In this document: piece after piece, positions 1 through 7,121 of the stretch
How the letters are laid out: each line of letters starts with the position of its first letter
Numbering within the stretch: position 1 is the first letter of the stretch
From: Actinomycetospora sp.
GTDB lineage: Bacteria > Actinomycetota > Actinomycetes > Mycobacteriales > Pseudonocardiaceae
Length of the DNA stretch: 16,826 nt
Assembly (NCBI GenBank): GCA_025925615.1
Contig: JAICLN010000040.1
Location: 1-16,826, forward strand
Reading direction: 5' to 3'
Notes under the pieces: model-generated
Database searches by the model: none
Told to the model about the DNA's origin: nothing
What the model saw: only the letters and a program-made list of their open reading frames with translations
Program-made: the position numbers and the translations under genes

Positions 1-1879
1 CCGGCGCGATCACCACGAGCCAGCGCGGCGGGATCTCCCACCAGTGCGACGACCGCGCTCGGATCACCCGCCACGCCGTGGGCGTGGCGGCCAGCAGGGG
101 GGCGAGGCAGATGAACCCGGTGGGCGCCGTCATCAGGCCGATCCCGCCGAGGCCCACGGCGAGGGCCAGCAGGTCCATCCGCTGCCGGTCGACCCCCTCG
201 GCGACGACGGCGAGGGCGGCCGCGGCGAACACCGCGGTGTAGGGCTCGGGGCGGGTGCCGACGTCGTAGGGCAGCCACCAGGCGAGGAACGCGACGGCGA
301 GCGCGATCCGGCTCGCGAACGCGAGCCACCGGTGCTCGCGCCACGGGAAGGTCACGCCGGGACAGCGCGCCACGAACATCCGGACCGCGAACCAGGTGAG
401 GATGCCGCACACCACCGACGGCACCCGCAGCGCGACGGGCGAGAAGCCGGCCTGCTCCTGCCACCAGGAGAGCAGGTAGTAGGGCCAGGAGAACGGGGTG
501 AAGCCCTGGTTGAAGATCTGGTAGTAGTTCGGCACGTAGCCCGCGAACGGCACGTCGGCCGACATCGCCGAGTAGTAGCCGTCGTCGTCGGTCATCGGGG
601 CCAGGTAGAGCCACGAGAGCAGGGACACGACGACGGCGGCGTCCACGAGGCGGGGCCGCCAGCGGCCCAGGCCGGCGAGCAGCCGCGCGTCGATCCGCGC
701 CCACCAGGCCGGGGCCCACGTCGGGGCTGCCCAGCGGGCCTCGCGGACCCGGCCTCCGTCACCGTCCGCGCTCTCGACGTCCGGTCCGGCGCCCGCCGCG
801 GCCTCCCGCCAGCGGGTGCGGCGCCGGCCGAGCCAGATGCCGACCGTGGTGGCGGCCCCGCCGAGGAGGACGGCGACGACGATCGCCGTGATCAGCCCGG
901 ACTTGAAGGAGCTCGGCGAGCTGGCGTAGCGGTCGTCCGGGTGCACGGACACCGAGAGGTCGGCCGGGCCCGCCCCGGGCAGGTTCCGCAGCGAGGTGGA
1001 GAGCGCGTCGATGTCGGGGAACGCGCTGATGGGCTTCGGCGCCGGCTCCGAGTCCGGCGGGATGTTCTTGACCTCGTCGGGGTCGGGCTCCCCCAGCCGT
1101 GGCGCGAGCTGCCCGAGGGCGACGCCGTCGCGGGTCACCGTCACCCGGGCCGCGGCGCCGGCCACCTCGTAGGCGCAGTCCCCGGCGGGCAGCCGCTCGG
1201 CGACGATGTCCCGGCCGCCGCTGCGCACGGTCACCACGTCGGCGCGGACCCGCACCGAGAGCGCCTTGTCGTCGAAGTCGGACGAGGTCGGCGACATCGT
1301 CGTGAGGAGGTATCCGTCGGGCGTGGCGCCCGCCGCACGCGCCGCCCGACAGCTGAACCGCACCGAGAACGACTCCGGCGCGTAGGCGGTCAGCATGAGC
1401 ATCGTCGGCTCGGGCCGCGTCACGTCGACCGGCCAGCGGACCTCGGGGTGGTTCTGCACGACCGGGGCGAACGGCAGCAGCACCCCGCAGACCACGGCGA
1501 CGAGCGCCGAGGCGACCGCGATCACCCGGGCGACGAGGAGGCCGTCGAGGCCCCAGTCGTCGGGTCCCCAGCGGTCGGGCCCGTCGTCGGGGGTGAAGAC
1601 GTCGGTGGAGCCCCGCGGGTCGGTGCCGTTGGTCCCGGCGACGTCGGTGCCGTTCGTCCCGTCGGCGTCGGGAGCGGCCTCGGGAGCGGCCTCGGGCGCG
1701 GTCGGGCGGGAGGTGACCGGTTCGGTGGCGGAGCCGAGGGCCGACCGGTCGTCGGTGGTGCCGCCGGAGCGCCGGCCCAGCCGGATCGGGACGAGCCGAC
1801 GCAGGAGCAGCCCCGGCGTGCTCGATCCGCCGGAGTCGGGGTCCGACGGCTCGACACCGCGATCGGTGCCCTCGCCCAC
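1..1879 (-). CDS. Emb-family arabinosyltransferase (5' part, runs off left edge)
   Basis: Membrane arabinosyltransferase of the EmbA/B/C family (GT-C fold), which adds arabinofuranose from decaprenyl-phosphoarabinose to cell-wall arabinan outside the plasma membrane. About 626 residues are present and the C-terminal part, including the usual carbohydrate-binding domain, lies beyond the edge. Visible parts: an unusually long low-complexity N-terminus (residues 1-113); a first membrane helix at about 115-137 followed by PFAPVVQN, typical of Emb; an extracytoplasmic beta-rich domain; a second helix at about 275-300; then TDDDGYYSAM (T430-Y435), the acidic GT-C/Emb catalytic loop, followed by GYVPNYYQIFNQGFTPFSW and several helices. 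The GTG start at 1879 has AAGGAG six to seven bases upstream. The family is secure. Whether it is EmbA, B or C cannot be decided, so no symbol is given. It diverges from the gene at 2031. Confidence 0.93.
   Translation of the reverse strand, partial: MGEGTDRGVEPSDPDSGGSSTPGLLLRRLVPIRLGRRSGGTTDDRSALGSATEPVTSRPTAPEAAPEAAPDADGTNGTDVAGTNGTDPRGSTDVFTPDDGPDRWGPDDWGLDGLLVARVIAVASALVAVVCGVLLPFAPVVQNHPEVRWPVDVTRPEPTMLMLTAYAPESFSVRFSCRAARAAGATPDGYLLTTMSPTSSDFDDKALSVRVRADVVTVRSGGRDIVAERLPAGDCAYEVAGAAARVTVTRDGVALGQLAPRLGEPDPDEVKNIPPDSEPAPKPISAFPDIDALSTSLRNLPGAGPADLSVSVHPDDRYASSPSSFKSGLITAIVVAVLLGGAATTVGIWLGRRRTRWREAAAGAGPDVESADGDGGRVREARWAAPTWAPAWWARIDARLLAGLGRWRPRLVDAAVVVSLLSWLYLAPMTDDDGYYSAMSADVPFAGYVPNYYQIFNQGFTPFSWPYYLLSWWQEQAGFSPVALRVPSVVCGILTWFAVRMFVARCPGVTFPWREHRWLAFASRIALAVAFLAWWLPYDVGTRPEPYTAVFAAAALAVVAEGVDRQRMDLLALAVGLGGIGLMTAPTGFICLAPLLAATPTAWRVIRARSSHWWEIPPRWLVVIAP
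1621..1660 (-). repeat. 24-bp tandem coding repeat in the Emb N-terminus
   Basis: The 16-mers at 1621-1636 and 1645-1660 differ at one base and are spaced 24 bp apart. They encode two GTNGTD units eight residues apart. A second short duplication (about 1672-1692) encodes EAAPEAAP. Both lie in the predicted disordered N-terminal tail, so they are probably slippage-generated linker expansion. Confidence 0.6.
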
Positions 1880-1919
1880 GCCCTGCTCCTTCTCGTCCGG
1901 CCGCTCCCGCGCAGCGGTG

Positions 1920-1925
1920 ACGCTA
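1920..1925 (-). promoter_or_regulatory. Candidate -10 box for the emb gene
   Basis: Read on the minus strand this is TAGCGT, matching the actinobacterial TAnnnT -10 consensus. It lies about 40 bases upstream of the GTG at 1879, which would leave a 5' leader of roughly 34 bases containing the AAGGAG ribosome site. No convincing -35 hexamer was seen. It sits inside the divergent intergenic region 1880-2030. Confidence 0.3.
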
Positions 1926-2030
1926 ACAACCGGGCACCACGCGTCCGGTGAAGCCGTGCCGGACGGGGGCCGCACCGTCGCCCGCCTGGTTGGATCGGTC
2001 CGAGGTGCCCGACCCCGTGAGGAGGCCCGC

Positions 2031-3878
2031 CTGACCACCACGACGACCTCGCCGCGGCCCACCGTCGACGAGCCGACCCCACCCCGCCCCCGGCGACGGC
2101 ACGGGATCGCCGCCGAGCTGGGCATCGTCGTCGCCTACCTCGCCGCGTCGGGCCTGCTGTACCACCGGGTCCTCGGCGACCTCGCCGGGCGCGCGACGGG
2201 CTGGGTGTCCTCCGACTCGTCGCTGTTCACCTGGTGGCTCGGCTGGACCTGGTACGCCGTGGGCCACGGGCTGGACCCGCTGACGTCGACCGGCCAGAAC
2301 GCCCCCGACGGCGTCAACGGCATGTGGAACACCGGGGTGCCCGTGCTCGCGGCGCTCCTCGCGCCCGTCACGGCGACCGCGGGACCCGTCGTCGCCGACA
2401 ACGTCGCGATGATCCTCGGTCCGGCCGTCTCGGCGTACGCCGCGCACCGGGCGCTGGTGGTCCTCGTCGGTCCGCGGTGGGTGCGGGCGCTCGCCGGGCT
2501 GCTGTACGGGTTCTCGCCGTTCGTGATCGCCCACGCGTGGGTGGGCCACGTGAACCTGGTGTGGTCGGTCCTGCCGCCGGTGGTGCTGTGGGCGTCGGTG
2601 CGGGTGCTGGCGGGACGCGCGCCCGGCGAGGATCCAGGACAGCACGCCGACAGGGGCCCGGCACGGCCCTGGCGCGACGGCGCCCTGCTCGGGCTCGCGT
2701 TCGCGGTGCAGGTCGGGCTCTACACACAGACGGTCGCGCTCGGGGCGGTCGCGCTCGTCGTCGTCGCGGTGGTCCTGGCGGTGTCGGCGCCGCGGGCGGC
2801 CCGGCGGCGGCTCCCCGGGCTCGCGCGGTCGGCCGTGGCGGCGGGCGTGGTGCTGGCGGTGCTGTGCGCCTGGCCGGCCTGGGTGCTGCTGCGGGGGCCG
2901 AGCCGTCCGCGCGGGGCGATCCGGGACGCGGTGACGATGGGGGCCGACGCCGCGAACCTCGTCGTCCCCTCCCCGCTCACCGCGATCCGCCCCGGCACCG
3001 ACGCGCTGGCGGCCGGGCTCCGCGCCTACCCGGGCGAGCAGGGCTCCTACCTGGGTGTGGCGATGCTGCTGGTGTTCCTCGCCGCGGTGGTGCTGGTGCG
3101 CTCCCGGGCGGTGGTCCTCACCGCGGTCGTCACCGTGCTGCTCGGCGTCCTCTCGCTGGGGACCTCGGTCGCGGTGCTCGACCACGACACCGGCGTGCCG
3201 CTCCCGTGGCGGGTCCTCGTCGACGTTCCACTGGTCGGGCAGGCCGAGGCGGGCCGGCTGGCGCCGTTCGTGGCGCTCGGGGTGGTCGCGGTGTGGGCGC
3301 TGGCCCTCGAGCACCTGACCCGTCCCGGTGGTGGCCGCTGGCGCCGGGTCGGCCGGGCGGTCGTCGTCGTGCTCGTGCTGGCGGCCGCGGTGACCTGGGT
3401 GCCGGTCGACGACCAGCGCACGACGGACGCGGCCGTCCCGCCCTTCTTCAGCGCCGGCGCACCCGGCCTCGGCCCGCCCGCGGTCGACGGCGGCCCGCCG
3501 ATCGTCGAGGTCGTCCCGCGGCCCTCGCAGAACTGGTCGGTCGGCGGGGACCCACTGCGCTGGCAGGCGCTCGCCGGGTACTCGTTCCGGCAGACCGGCG
3601 GCTACTTCATCGGCGGGAGCCCCACGGTGCCCGTGCTCTACGAGGGCGAGATCGGGGCCTTCCAGCGCGGGGTCGCCGCCGGCGGGCGCGGGGACGTGGC
3701 GGCGGCGCGGGCAGACCTGGCGGGTCGGCACGTGAGCGCGATCGTCGTGGTGCCGGCCGCGACACCAGACGCCGACGCGACGCTGCGGTGGGCACGCTTG
3801 GTGGGCGGCGCGCAGGGCCGATCTGCGGACGGGGTGTGGATCGTCCCCGTCTGTCCGGTGAGTCGTTGCGGGGCGTGA
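2031..3878 (+). CDS. Polytopic GT-C-like membrane protein, putative lipid-linked sugar transferase
   Basis: An integral membrane protein of about 615 residues that I cannot assign to a named family. After a basic Thr/Pro-rich N-terminus (TTTTTSPRP...RPRRRHG) comes a first helix (GIVVAYLAASGLLY), then an extracytoplasmic loop SDSSLFTWWLGWTWY with an acidic residue placed as in GT-C transferases, then about ten more hydrophobic helices to about residue 465. A soluble C-terminal domain of about 150 residues follows. This matches the layout of GT-C glycosyltransferases, but substrate and activity are unknown. The start is uncertain. CTG 2031 has a perfect GGAGG at 2021-2025 and gives a natural TTTTTSP N-terminus. 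The only upstream conventional start in frame is GTG 1956, with a weak ribosome site. It leads the GT4 gene at 3916. Confidence 0.75.
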   Translation: MTTTTTSPRPTVDEPTPPRPRRRHGIAAELGIVVAYLAASGLLYHRVLGDLAGRATGWVSSDSSLFTWWLGWTWYAVGHGLDPLTSTGQNAPDGVNGMWNTGVPVLAALLAPVTATAGPVVADNVAMILGPAVSAYAAHRALVVLVGPRWVRALAGLLYGFSPFVIAHAWVGHVNLVWSVLPPVVLWASVRVLAGRAPGEDPGQHADRGPARPWRDGALLGLAFAVQVGLYTQTVALGAVALVVVAVVLAVSAPRAARRRLPGLARSAVAAGVVLAVLCAWPAWVLLRGPSRPRGAIRDAVTMGADAANLVVPSPLTAIRPGTDALAAGLRAYPGEQGSYLGVAMLLVFLAAVVLVRSRAVVLTAVVTVLLGVLSLGTSVAVLDHDTGVPLPWRVLVDVPLVGQAEAGRLAPFVALGVVAVWALALEHLTRPGGGRWRRVGRAVVVVLVLAAAVTWVPVDDQRTTDAAVPPFFSAGAPGLGPPAVDGGPPIVEVVPRPSQNWSVGGDPLRWQALAGYSFRQTGGYFIGGSPTVPVLYEGEIGAFQRGVAAGGRGDVAAARADLAGRHVSAIVVVPAATPDADATLRWARLVGGAQGRSADGVWIVPVCPVSRCGA

Positions 3879-3900
3879 CTCAATCGATCCCGTCAGGGGA

Positions 3901-3906
3901 TACCGT
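3901..3906 (+). promoter_or_regulatory. Candidate -10 box before the GT4 gene
   Basis: TACCGT fits TAnnnT and ends nine bases before the ATG at 3916, so a transcript starting there would be nearly leaderless. However, GGAG at 3907-3910 is a plausible ribosome site for the same ATG when read from an upstream promoter. No clear -35 was seen. Confidence 0.3.
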
Positions 3907-3915
3907 GGAGCCCCG

Positions 3916-5097
3916 ATGAGCACGACCGGCGGCGGTCAGCCACGGACGAGCACGGGAGGCGCGGCCATCGCTCGCAGGGACACACCCGTCGAGAACGACC
4001 TGGTCATCGTCCTCACCTACTACTCGCCCTACGTCTCGGGCCTGACCAACGTCGCCCGGGACGTGGCGGAGGGCCTCGCCGCGCGCGGATGGCGCGTGTG
4101 CGTCGTGGCGAGCAAGCACGATCCGTCGCTGCCGACCCACGAGGTCCTGGGCGGCGTCCGCGTCGTCCGCGCGCCGGTGCTCGCGAAGGTGGGCAAGGGC
4201 ACCATCGGGGTCAACCTGACCCGCCTGGCGCTGCGGGAGATGCGCCGCTCCCGCGTCGCGAACCTGCACCTGCCGCTGATCGAGGCGGGTCTACTCACCC
4301 GGCTCGCGCCCATCCCCGTCGTCTCGACCTACCACTGCGACGTGAGCCTCCCGCCCGGCATGGTCAACACGGCCCAGCGCGAGGCCGTCGACCGCTCCAG
4401 CCGGTCCGGGCTACGTCGCTCCGCCGCGACGGTCGTGTCCACCGAGGACTACGCCCGCTACAGCCGCCTGTGGCCGGTGATCGCGCCGAACATGGTCGCG
4501 ATCCCGCCGCCGTGCGTCCCGGTGCCCGCGGCGGAGCCGACCTACCGCTCCGGGCGCGGATTCCACGTCGGGTTCCTCGGGCGGATCGTCGAGGAGAAGG
4601 GCGTCGAGCACCTGGTCGACGCGTTCCTGGCCCTCGACGACCCCGACGCCCGCCTGCTCATCGGCGGCGAGCACGAGTCGGTCGCGGGCGGCAGCGTCGT
4701 GGCGCGGGTCCGCGCCCACGCCGGCGACGACGACCGCATCGATCTCCTCGGCTTCGTGCCCGACGAGCGGCTCGCCGAGTTCTACGCGTCCATCGACGCC
4801 TTCGCGCTGCCCTCGGTCAACGCGTTCGAGGCGTTCGGGATCGTGCAGGTCGTCGGGATGCTGGCCGGGGTGCCGGCCGTGGTGAGCGACCTGCCGGGGG
4901 TGCGGCTGCCGGTCGAGCGCACCGGGTTCGGCACGATCGTCCCCGCGGCCGACGTGCCTGCGTTGCGCGACGGGCTGGCCCGGCTGCGCGACGCACCGCC
5001 CGACCCGGTCGCCGGCCGCGCGGCCGCGGTGCAGGCGTTCAGCGTCGACGCCGTGCTCGACGACTACGAGGCGGTCTTCACGAAGGCCGCCGGTTGA
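3916..5097 (+). CDS. GT4-family (GT-B fold) glycosyltransferase
   Basis: A 393-residue cytoplasmic retaining glycosyltransferase of the mannosyl/glucosyltransferase type. The first 25 or so residues are a disordered extension. The N-terminal Rossmann domain begins with DLVIVLTYYSPYVSGLTNVA, the usual acceptor-side glycine/serine loop, and contains STYHCD (H140, D142). The C-terminal donor domain starts at about 216 with GFLGRIVEEKG, where R223 and K228 are the conserved nucleotide-sugar phosphate contacts, and continues to LPSVNAFEAFGIVQVVGM and SDLPG. In the usual EX7E motif the first Glu is present (E305) but the second is valine (V313). The ATG at 3916 is preceded by GGAG. Thirty-one bases separate it from the methyltransferase gene, suggesting an operon. 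The sugar transferred is unknown; a lipid-linked glycan precursor is likely from context. Confidence 0.9.
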   Translation: MSTTGGGQPRTSTGGAAIARRDTPVENDLVIVLTYYSPYVSGLTNVARDVAEGLAARGWRVCVVASKHDPSLPTHEVLGGVRVVRAPVLAKVGKGTIGVNLTRLALREMRRSRVANLHLPLIEAGLLTRLAPIPVVSTYHCDVSLPPGMVNTAQREAVDRSSRSGLRRSAATVVSTEDYARYSRLWPVIAPNMVAIPPPCVPVPAAEPTYRSGRGFHVGFLGRIVEEKGVEHLVDAFLALDDPDARLLIGGEHESVAGGSVVARVRAHAGDDDRIDLLGFVPDERLAEFYASIDAFALPSVNAFEAFGIVQVVGMLAGVPAVVSDLPGVRLPVERTGFGTIVPAADVPALRDGLARLRDAPPDPVAGRAAAVQAFSVDAVLDDYEAVFTKAAG

Positions 5098-5128
5098 CCA
5101 TCCCACCCAGTCACCTGGAGCCGTGCCC

Positions 5129-5863
5129 GTGACCACCGACCGAGACCCCTCCGGGGACCTCGCCGACGTCTCCCGCACCTGGACCAAGCTCGGCGACGAG
5201 GACCCGATGTGGGCCGTCCTCACCGACAAGGGCAAGCGCGGGCGCTGGGACCCCGCCGAGTTCCTGGCGACCGGGGTCGACGAGATCGGCGCCGTGCTGG
5301 CGCGCCTGGGCGAGCTCGGTCTCGACGCCGCGCGCGGGCGGGCCCTCGACTTCGGCTGCGGGGCCGGGCGGCTCTCGCACGGCCTGGCGGCCTCGGGCTT
5401 CGCCGAGGTCCTCGGCTGTGACATCTCGCCGACGATGCTCGAGAAGGCCCGGGAGATCGTCCCCGACGAGGCGTGCCGGTTCGTGCAGGTCACCGGCACC
5501 GACCTGTCCGCCGTCGAGACCGACTCCCTCGACCTCGTCTACTCGTGCCGGGTGCTCCAGCACATGCCGCCCGCGCTCGCCCACGGCTACGTCCGGGAGT
5601 TCTGGCGCGTCGTCCGACCCGGCGGGCTCGTGGTGTTCCAGATGCCGACGCAGCCCTCGGCCTCGCCGGCCGGCCGGGTGCTCGGTGCGCTCCCCGTCCC
5701 GGTGGCCCGGGTCCTGCGGCGCGGGATGGAGATGCACGGCACCCCGGAGGCGGACGTGCGCCGGTTGGTCGAGTCCCTGGGCGCGCGGGTGGTGGCTGCC
5801 GATCCGGACACCAGCGCCGGGCCTCGGTGGGACGGCAGGATCTACATCACGACATCCGGCTGA
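5129..5863 (+). CDS. Class I SAM-dependent methyltransferase
   Basis: A soluble methyltransferase of about 244 residues with a Rossmann-like fold. Motif I is LDFGCGAGR (about residues 73-81), the acidic end of strand beta2 is GCDIS (D98), and the post-motif region reads SCRVLQHMPP...FWRVVRPGGLVVFQMP, the standard motif IV/VI arrangement of Methyltransf_11/25 enzymes. The N-terminus carries DVSRTWTKLGDEDPMWAV, common in sugar- or lipid-modifying methyltransferases of actinobacterial glycan clusters. Two in-frame GTG codons compete: 5123, only two bases after GGAG, and 5129, eight bases after it. I prefer 5129. It follows the GT4 gene closely. Its last 309 bp recur, degraded, at 7978-8286. The substrate is unknown, probably a glycan hydroxyl or carboxyl. 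Confidence 0.88.
   Translation: MTTDRDPSGDLADVSRTWTKLGDEDPMWAVLTDKGKRGRWDPAEFLATGVDEIGAVLARLGELGLDAARGRALDFGCGAGRLSHGLAASGFAEVLGCDISPTMLEKAREIVPDEACRFVQVTGTDLSAVETDSLDLVYSCRVLQHMPPALAHGYVREFWRVVRPGGLVVFQMPTQPSASPAGRVLGALPVPVARVLRRGMEMHGTPEADVRRLVESLGARVVAADPDTSAGPRWDGRIYITTSG
5555..5863 (+). repeat. Direct repeat copy 1 (3' end of the methyltransferase gene)
   Basis: This intact coding stretch (residues 143-244 plus stop) aligns without gaps to 7978-8286. A hand count gives about 30 mismatches in 309 positions, roughly 90 percent identity, six of them in the last four codons. The pair brackets the accessory zone and could recombine. Confidence 0.85.
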
Positions 5864-5950
5864 CCGACGGAGGCGGTGCGTTCCGGGACATTCCCTCCCA
5901 CACGCCGGCCCGTCGGGCTTACTGTGGAGTCCCGCGCCGGTGGAGCGCCG

Positions 5951-5965
5951 CAGTGGAGTCCACTG
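5951..5965. promoter_or_regulatory. 15-bp perfect palindrome upstream of the 4-TM gene
   Basis: CAGTGGA-G-TCCACTG is a perfect 7+1+7 inverted repeat, about 57 bases before the ATG at 6022. A TAnnnT box (TACTGT, 5920-5925) lies 25 bases further upstream, so the palindrome would lie in the early transcribed region, a common repressor operator position. The size is small enough that chance is possible. Confidence 0.35.
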
Positions 5966-6021
5966 GCCACACCTGCCCGGCTCCGTGCCCGCAGGCGCCA
6001 TCGCTTCCCCGGGAGCCGGCC

Positions 6022-6555
6022 ATGGCCCTCACCTCAGACAGCAGCGAAGAGCTGGGCCGTTCCCCGGTCCCCGCGGAGCCGCCAGGATCACCTGATCGGT
6101 CGATCGTCGGCCAGGTCATCGAGGAGCTGACCACGGAGCGGGACTGGTGCACGCGCTGGGCCCGTCGTCTCATGCTGCTCGAAGCGCTCGCCCTCGCTGC
6201 GCTCGGGGCAGGCGGGCTGTGGACGATCGCTCACAGCACGACGGCGGCCGCCACGGTGGTCATGGCCGGGTTCCAGTTCGGGATCGTCCCGTACGTCGTC
6301 TGCGTGCTCGCGGCCGTCGCGATCGCGGGCGCCGCCGCCTGGCCGCGCACCGCACTACCCCTGGTGGCCTTCGGCAAGTCCCTGATCTTCGCGGTCTTGT
6401 TCCTCGTGTTCGGGGCACTGTCCGCGAACGGCGGCGCCTGGGACCTCAACGCGGCGGGAGCACTCCTGCTCGGCGGTCTGTTCATCGCCGGGTTCGGCGA
6501 GTTCGTGCTTCTCCACGCCAAGGAATTCGATCCCGACCCGGGCTCGATGCCGTGA
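6022..6555 (+). CDS. Unrecognised small membrane protein with four predicted helices
   Basis: A 177-residue protein I cannot assign to a family. It has a hydrophilic N-terminal stretch of about 49 residues (SDSSEELGRSPVPAEPPG..., then a charged segment IEELTTERDW). Four strongly hydrophobic segments follow at about 50-70, 80-108, 113-137 and 145-165, and it ends in a short acidic tail (AKEFDPDPGSMP). No catalytic motif is visible. The ATG at 6022 has GGGAG six bases upstream; the frame is open further upstream but without hydrophobic or ribosome-site support. Codon choice looks somewhat less G/C-biased than the flanking glycan genes, consistent with accessory DNA. It stands alone between the methyltransferase and the decayed segment. 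Confidence 0.7.
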   Translation: MALTSDSSEELGRSPVPAEPPGSPDRSIVGQVIEELTTERDWCTRWARRLMLLEALALAALGAGGLWTIAHSTTAAATVVMAGFQFGIVPYVVCVLAAVAIAGAAAWPRTALPLVAFGKSLIFAVLFLVFGALSANGGAWDLNAAGALLLGGLFIAGFGEFVLLHAKEFDPDPGSMP

Positions 6556-6683
6556 CGGGTCGGACCGGGGACAGGCTCACCTGGTGCGCCGCTCAGCTCC
6601 GGGGCAGCGTTCGACCGTAGGGCAGAGCTCGACCGCTCAGTAGCGCCACCGGAGCGCCGGCGTCGGCGCGAACGAGCCGGCCA

Positions 6684-6746
6684 CCGCCACACCAGCTCGC
6701 GCGGCGCGTGGAAGACACGCCGGTCGACGAGTTCGTCGTCGTTCAC
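6684..6746 (-). pseudogene. Remnant of an SRPBCC/AHSA1-like protein N-terminus
   Basis: From GTG 6746 the minus strand reads VNDDELVDRRVFHAPRELVW. This closely resembles the opening strand of AHSA1/SRPBCC proteins (R-x-F-x-A-P-R-E-L-V-W). After about 21 residues the expected continuation is lost and the frame becomes arginine-rich noise. The start overlaps the stop of the preceding remnant as GTGA, the usual coupling of ArsR and SRPBCC gene pairs. Only a fragment is visible, so this is a tentative call. Confidence 0.4.
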
Positions 6747-6814
6747 GGGTTCTCCCGCTCCCGCAAGCGGGCGAGATGGGTCTCCAGCCGGTCCATCCGG
6801 TCTGACCGGGCGTG
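6743..6814 (-). pseudogene. Possible ArsR-type regulator C-terminal remnant
   Basis: The minus strand reads RSDRMDRLETHLARLREREN and then a stop at 6743-6745. The amphipathic tail DRLETHLARLRE resembles the C-terminal helix of ArsR-family regulators that precede AHSA1 genes. No winged-helix region remains upstream, where the toxin-antitoxin operator begins. The identification rests on about 20 residues and on the neighbouring SRPBCC-like scrap. Confidence 0.33.
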
Positions 6815-6843
6815 ACTGCCGAGCCTCTGCGTGGCACTGAAGC

Positions 6844-6878
6844 GCATCATGATGACTGGTCAGTGTGCATCACGATGC
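6844..6878. promoter_or_regulatory. Operator-like inverted-repeat array upstream of vapBC
   Basis: Three palindromic elements lie end to end: CATCATGATG (6845-6854, perfect), ACTG-GT-CAGT (6855-6864) and GCATC-AC-GATGC (6867-6878). The outer two share the GCATCA/GATG core and are about 23 bp apart, roughly two helical turns. They directly abut the -10 box. This is the expected position for autoregulation by a ribbon-helix-helix antitoxin or toxin-antitoxin complex. Confidence 0.6.
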
Positions 6879-6884
6879 TAGGCT
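6879..6884 (+). promoter_or_regulatory. -10 box of the vapBC operon, probably leaderless
   Basis: TAGGCT matches TAnnnT. It ends six bases before the ATG at 6891, so initiation at the usual distance would put the transcript 5' end at or next to the start codon. There is no Shine-Dalgarno sequence before this ATG, consistent with leaderless translation, which is common in actinobacteria. Confidence 0.5.
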
Positions 6885-6890
6885 GGGCTG

Positions 6891-7121
6891 ATGCGCACGA
6901 CGGTGAGTCTCGACGACGACGTGGTCGCGGCCGTGGAGGAACTGCGCTCGCGGCGGGGTCTCGGCCTGAGCGCGGCGGTCAACGAGCTCGTCCGCCACGG
7001 CCTGGTCGGCCAGGGCGATCGATCGACGTTCGTCCAATCAACGTCATCGGGCCACGCGCGGGTGGATGTCACCAACGTCGCCGACGTCCTTGACATGCTC
7101 GACGAGCCGGCCCCGGGATGA
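6891..7121 (+). CDS. VapB-type antitoxin (ribbon-helix-helix)
   Basis: A 76-residue protein whose N-terminus MRTTVSLDDDVVAAVEEL is a canonical ribbon-helix-helix DNA-binding strand-helix unit, followed by a second helix LSAAVNELVRHGL (to about residue 39). The C-terminal half, with VDVTNVADVLDMLDEP, is the expected extended toxin-wrapping segment. Its stop overlaps the start of the toxin gene as ATGA. It should neutralise the PIN toxin and repress its own promoter through the palindrome array directly upstream. The ATG at 6891 lies just after a -10 box, suggesting leaderless expression. It looks intact. Confidence 0.85.
   Translation: MRTTVSLDDDVVAAVEELRSRRGLGLSAAVNELVRHGLVGQGDRSTFVQSTSSGHARVDVTNVADVLDMLDEPAPG

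Larger units (their letters stand above)
6556..6843. other. Non-coding decayed segment before the toxin-antitoxin operator
   Basis: These 288 bases contain no intact gene. The minus strand holds two short peptides that read like scraps of an ArsR regulator end and an SRPBCC start (listed separately). Just beyond them, in a shifted frame, is a tail ending AGSFAPTPALRWRY and a stop at 6637-6639 that resembles the C-terminus of some protein I cannot name. Confidence 0.4.

Noticed and set aside
44..1951. Long plus-strand open frame opposite the emb gene
   Set aside because: It is Arg/Gly/His-rich with no domain, while the minus strand encodes clear Emb motifs and has a ribosome site. It is an antisense shadow produced by high GC.
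1923..3923. 666-codon minus-strand frame opposite the GT-C-like gene
   Set aside because: Composition dominated by Arg, His, Gln and Asp, with no hydrophobic or catalytic pattern. The plus strand has regular membrane helices.
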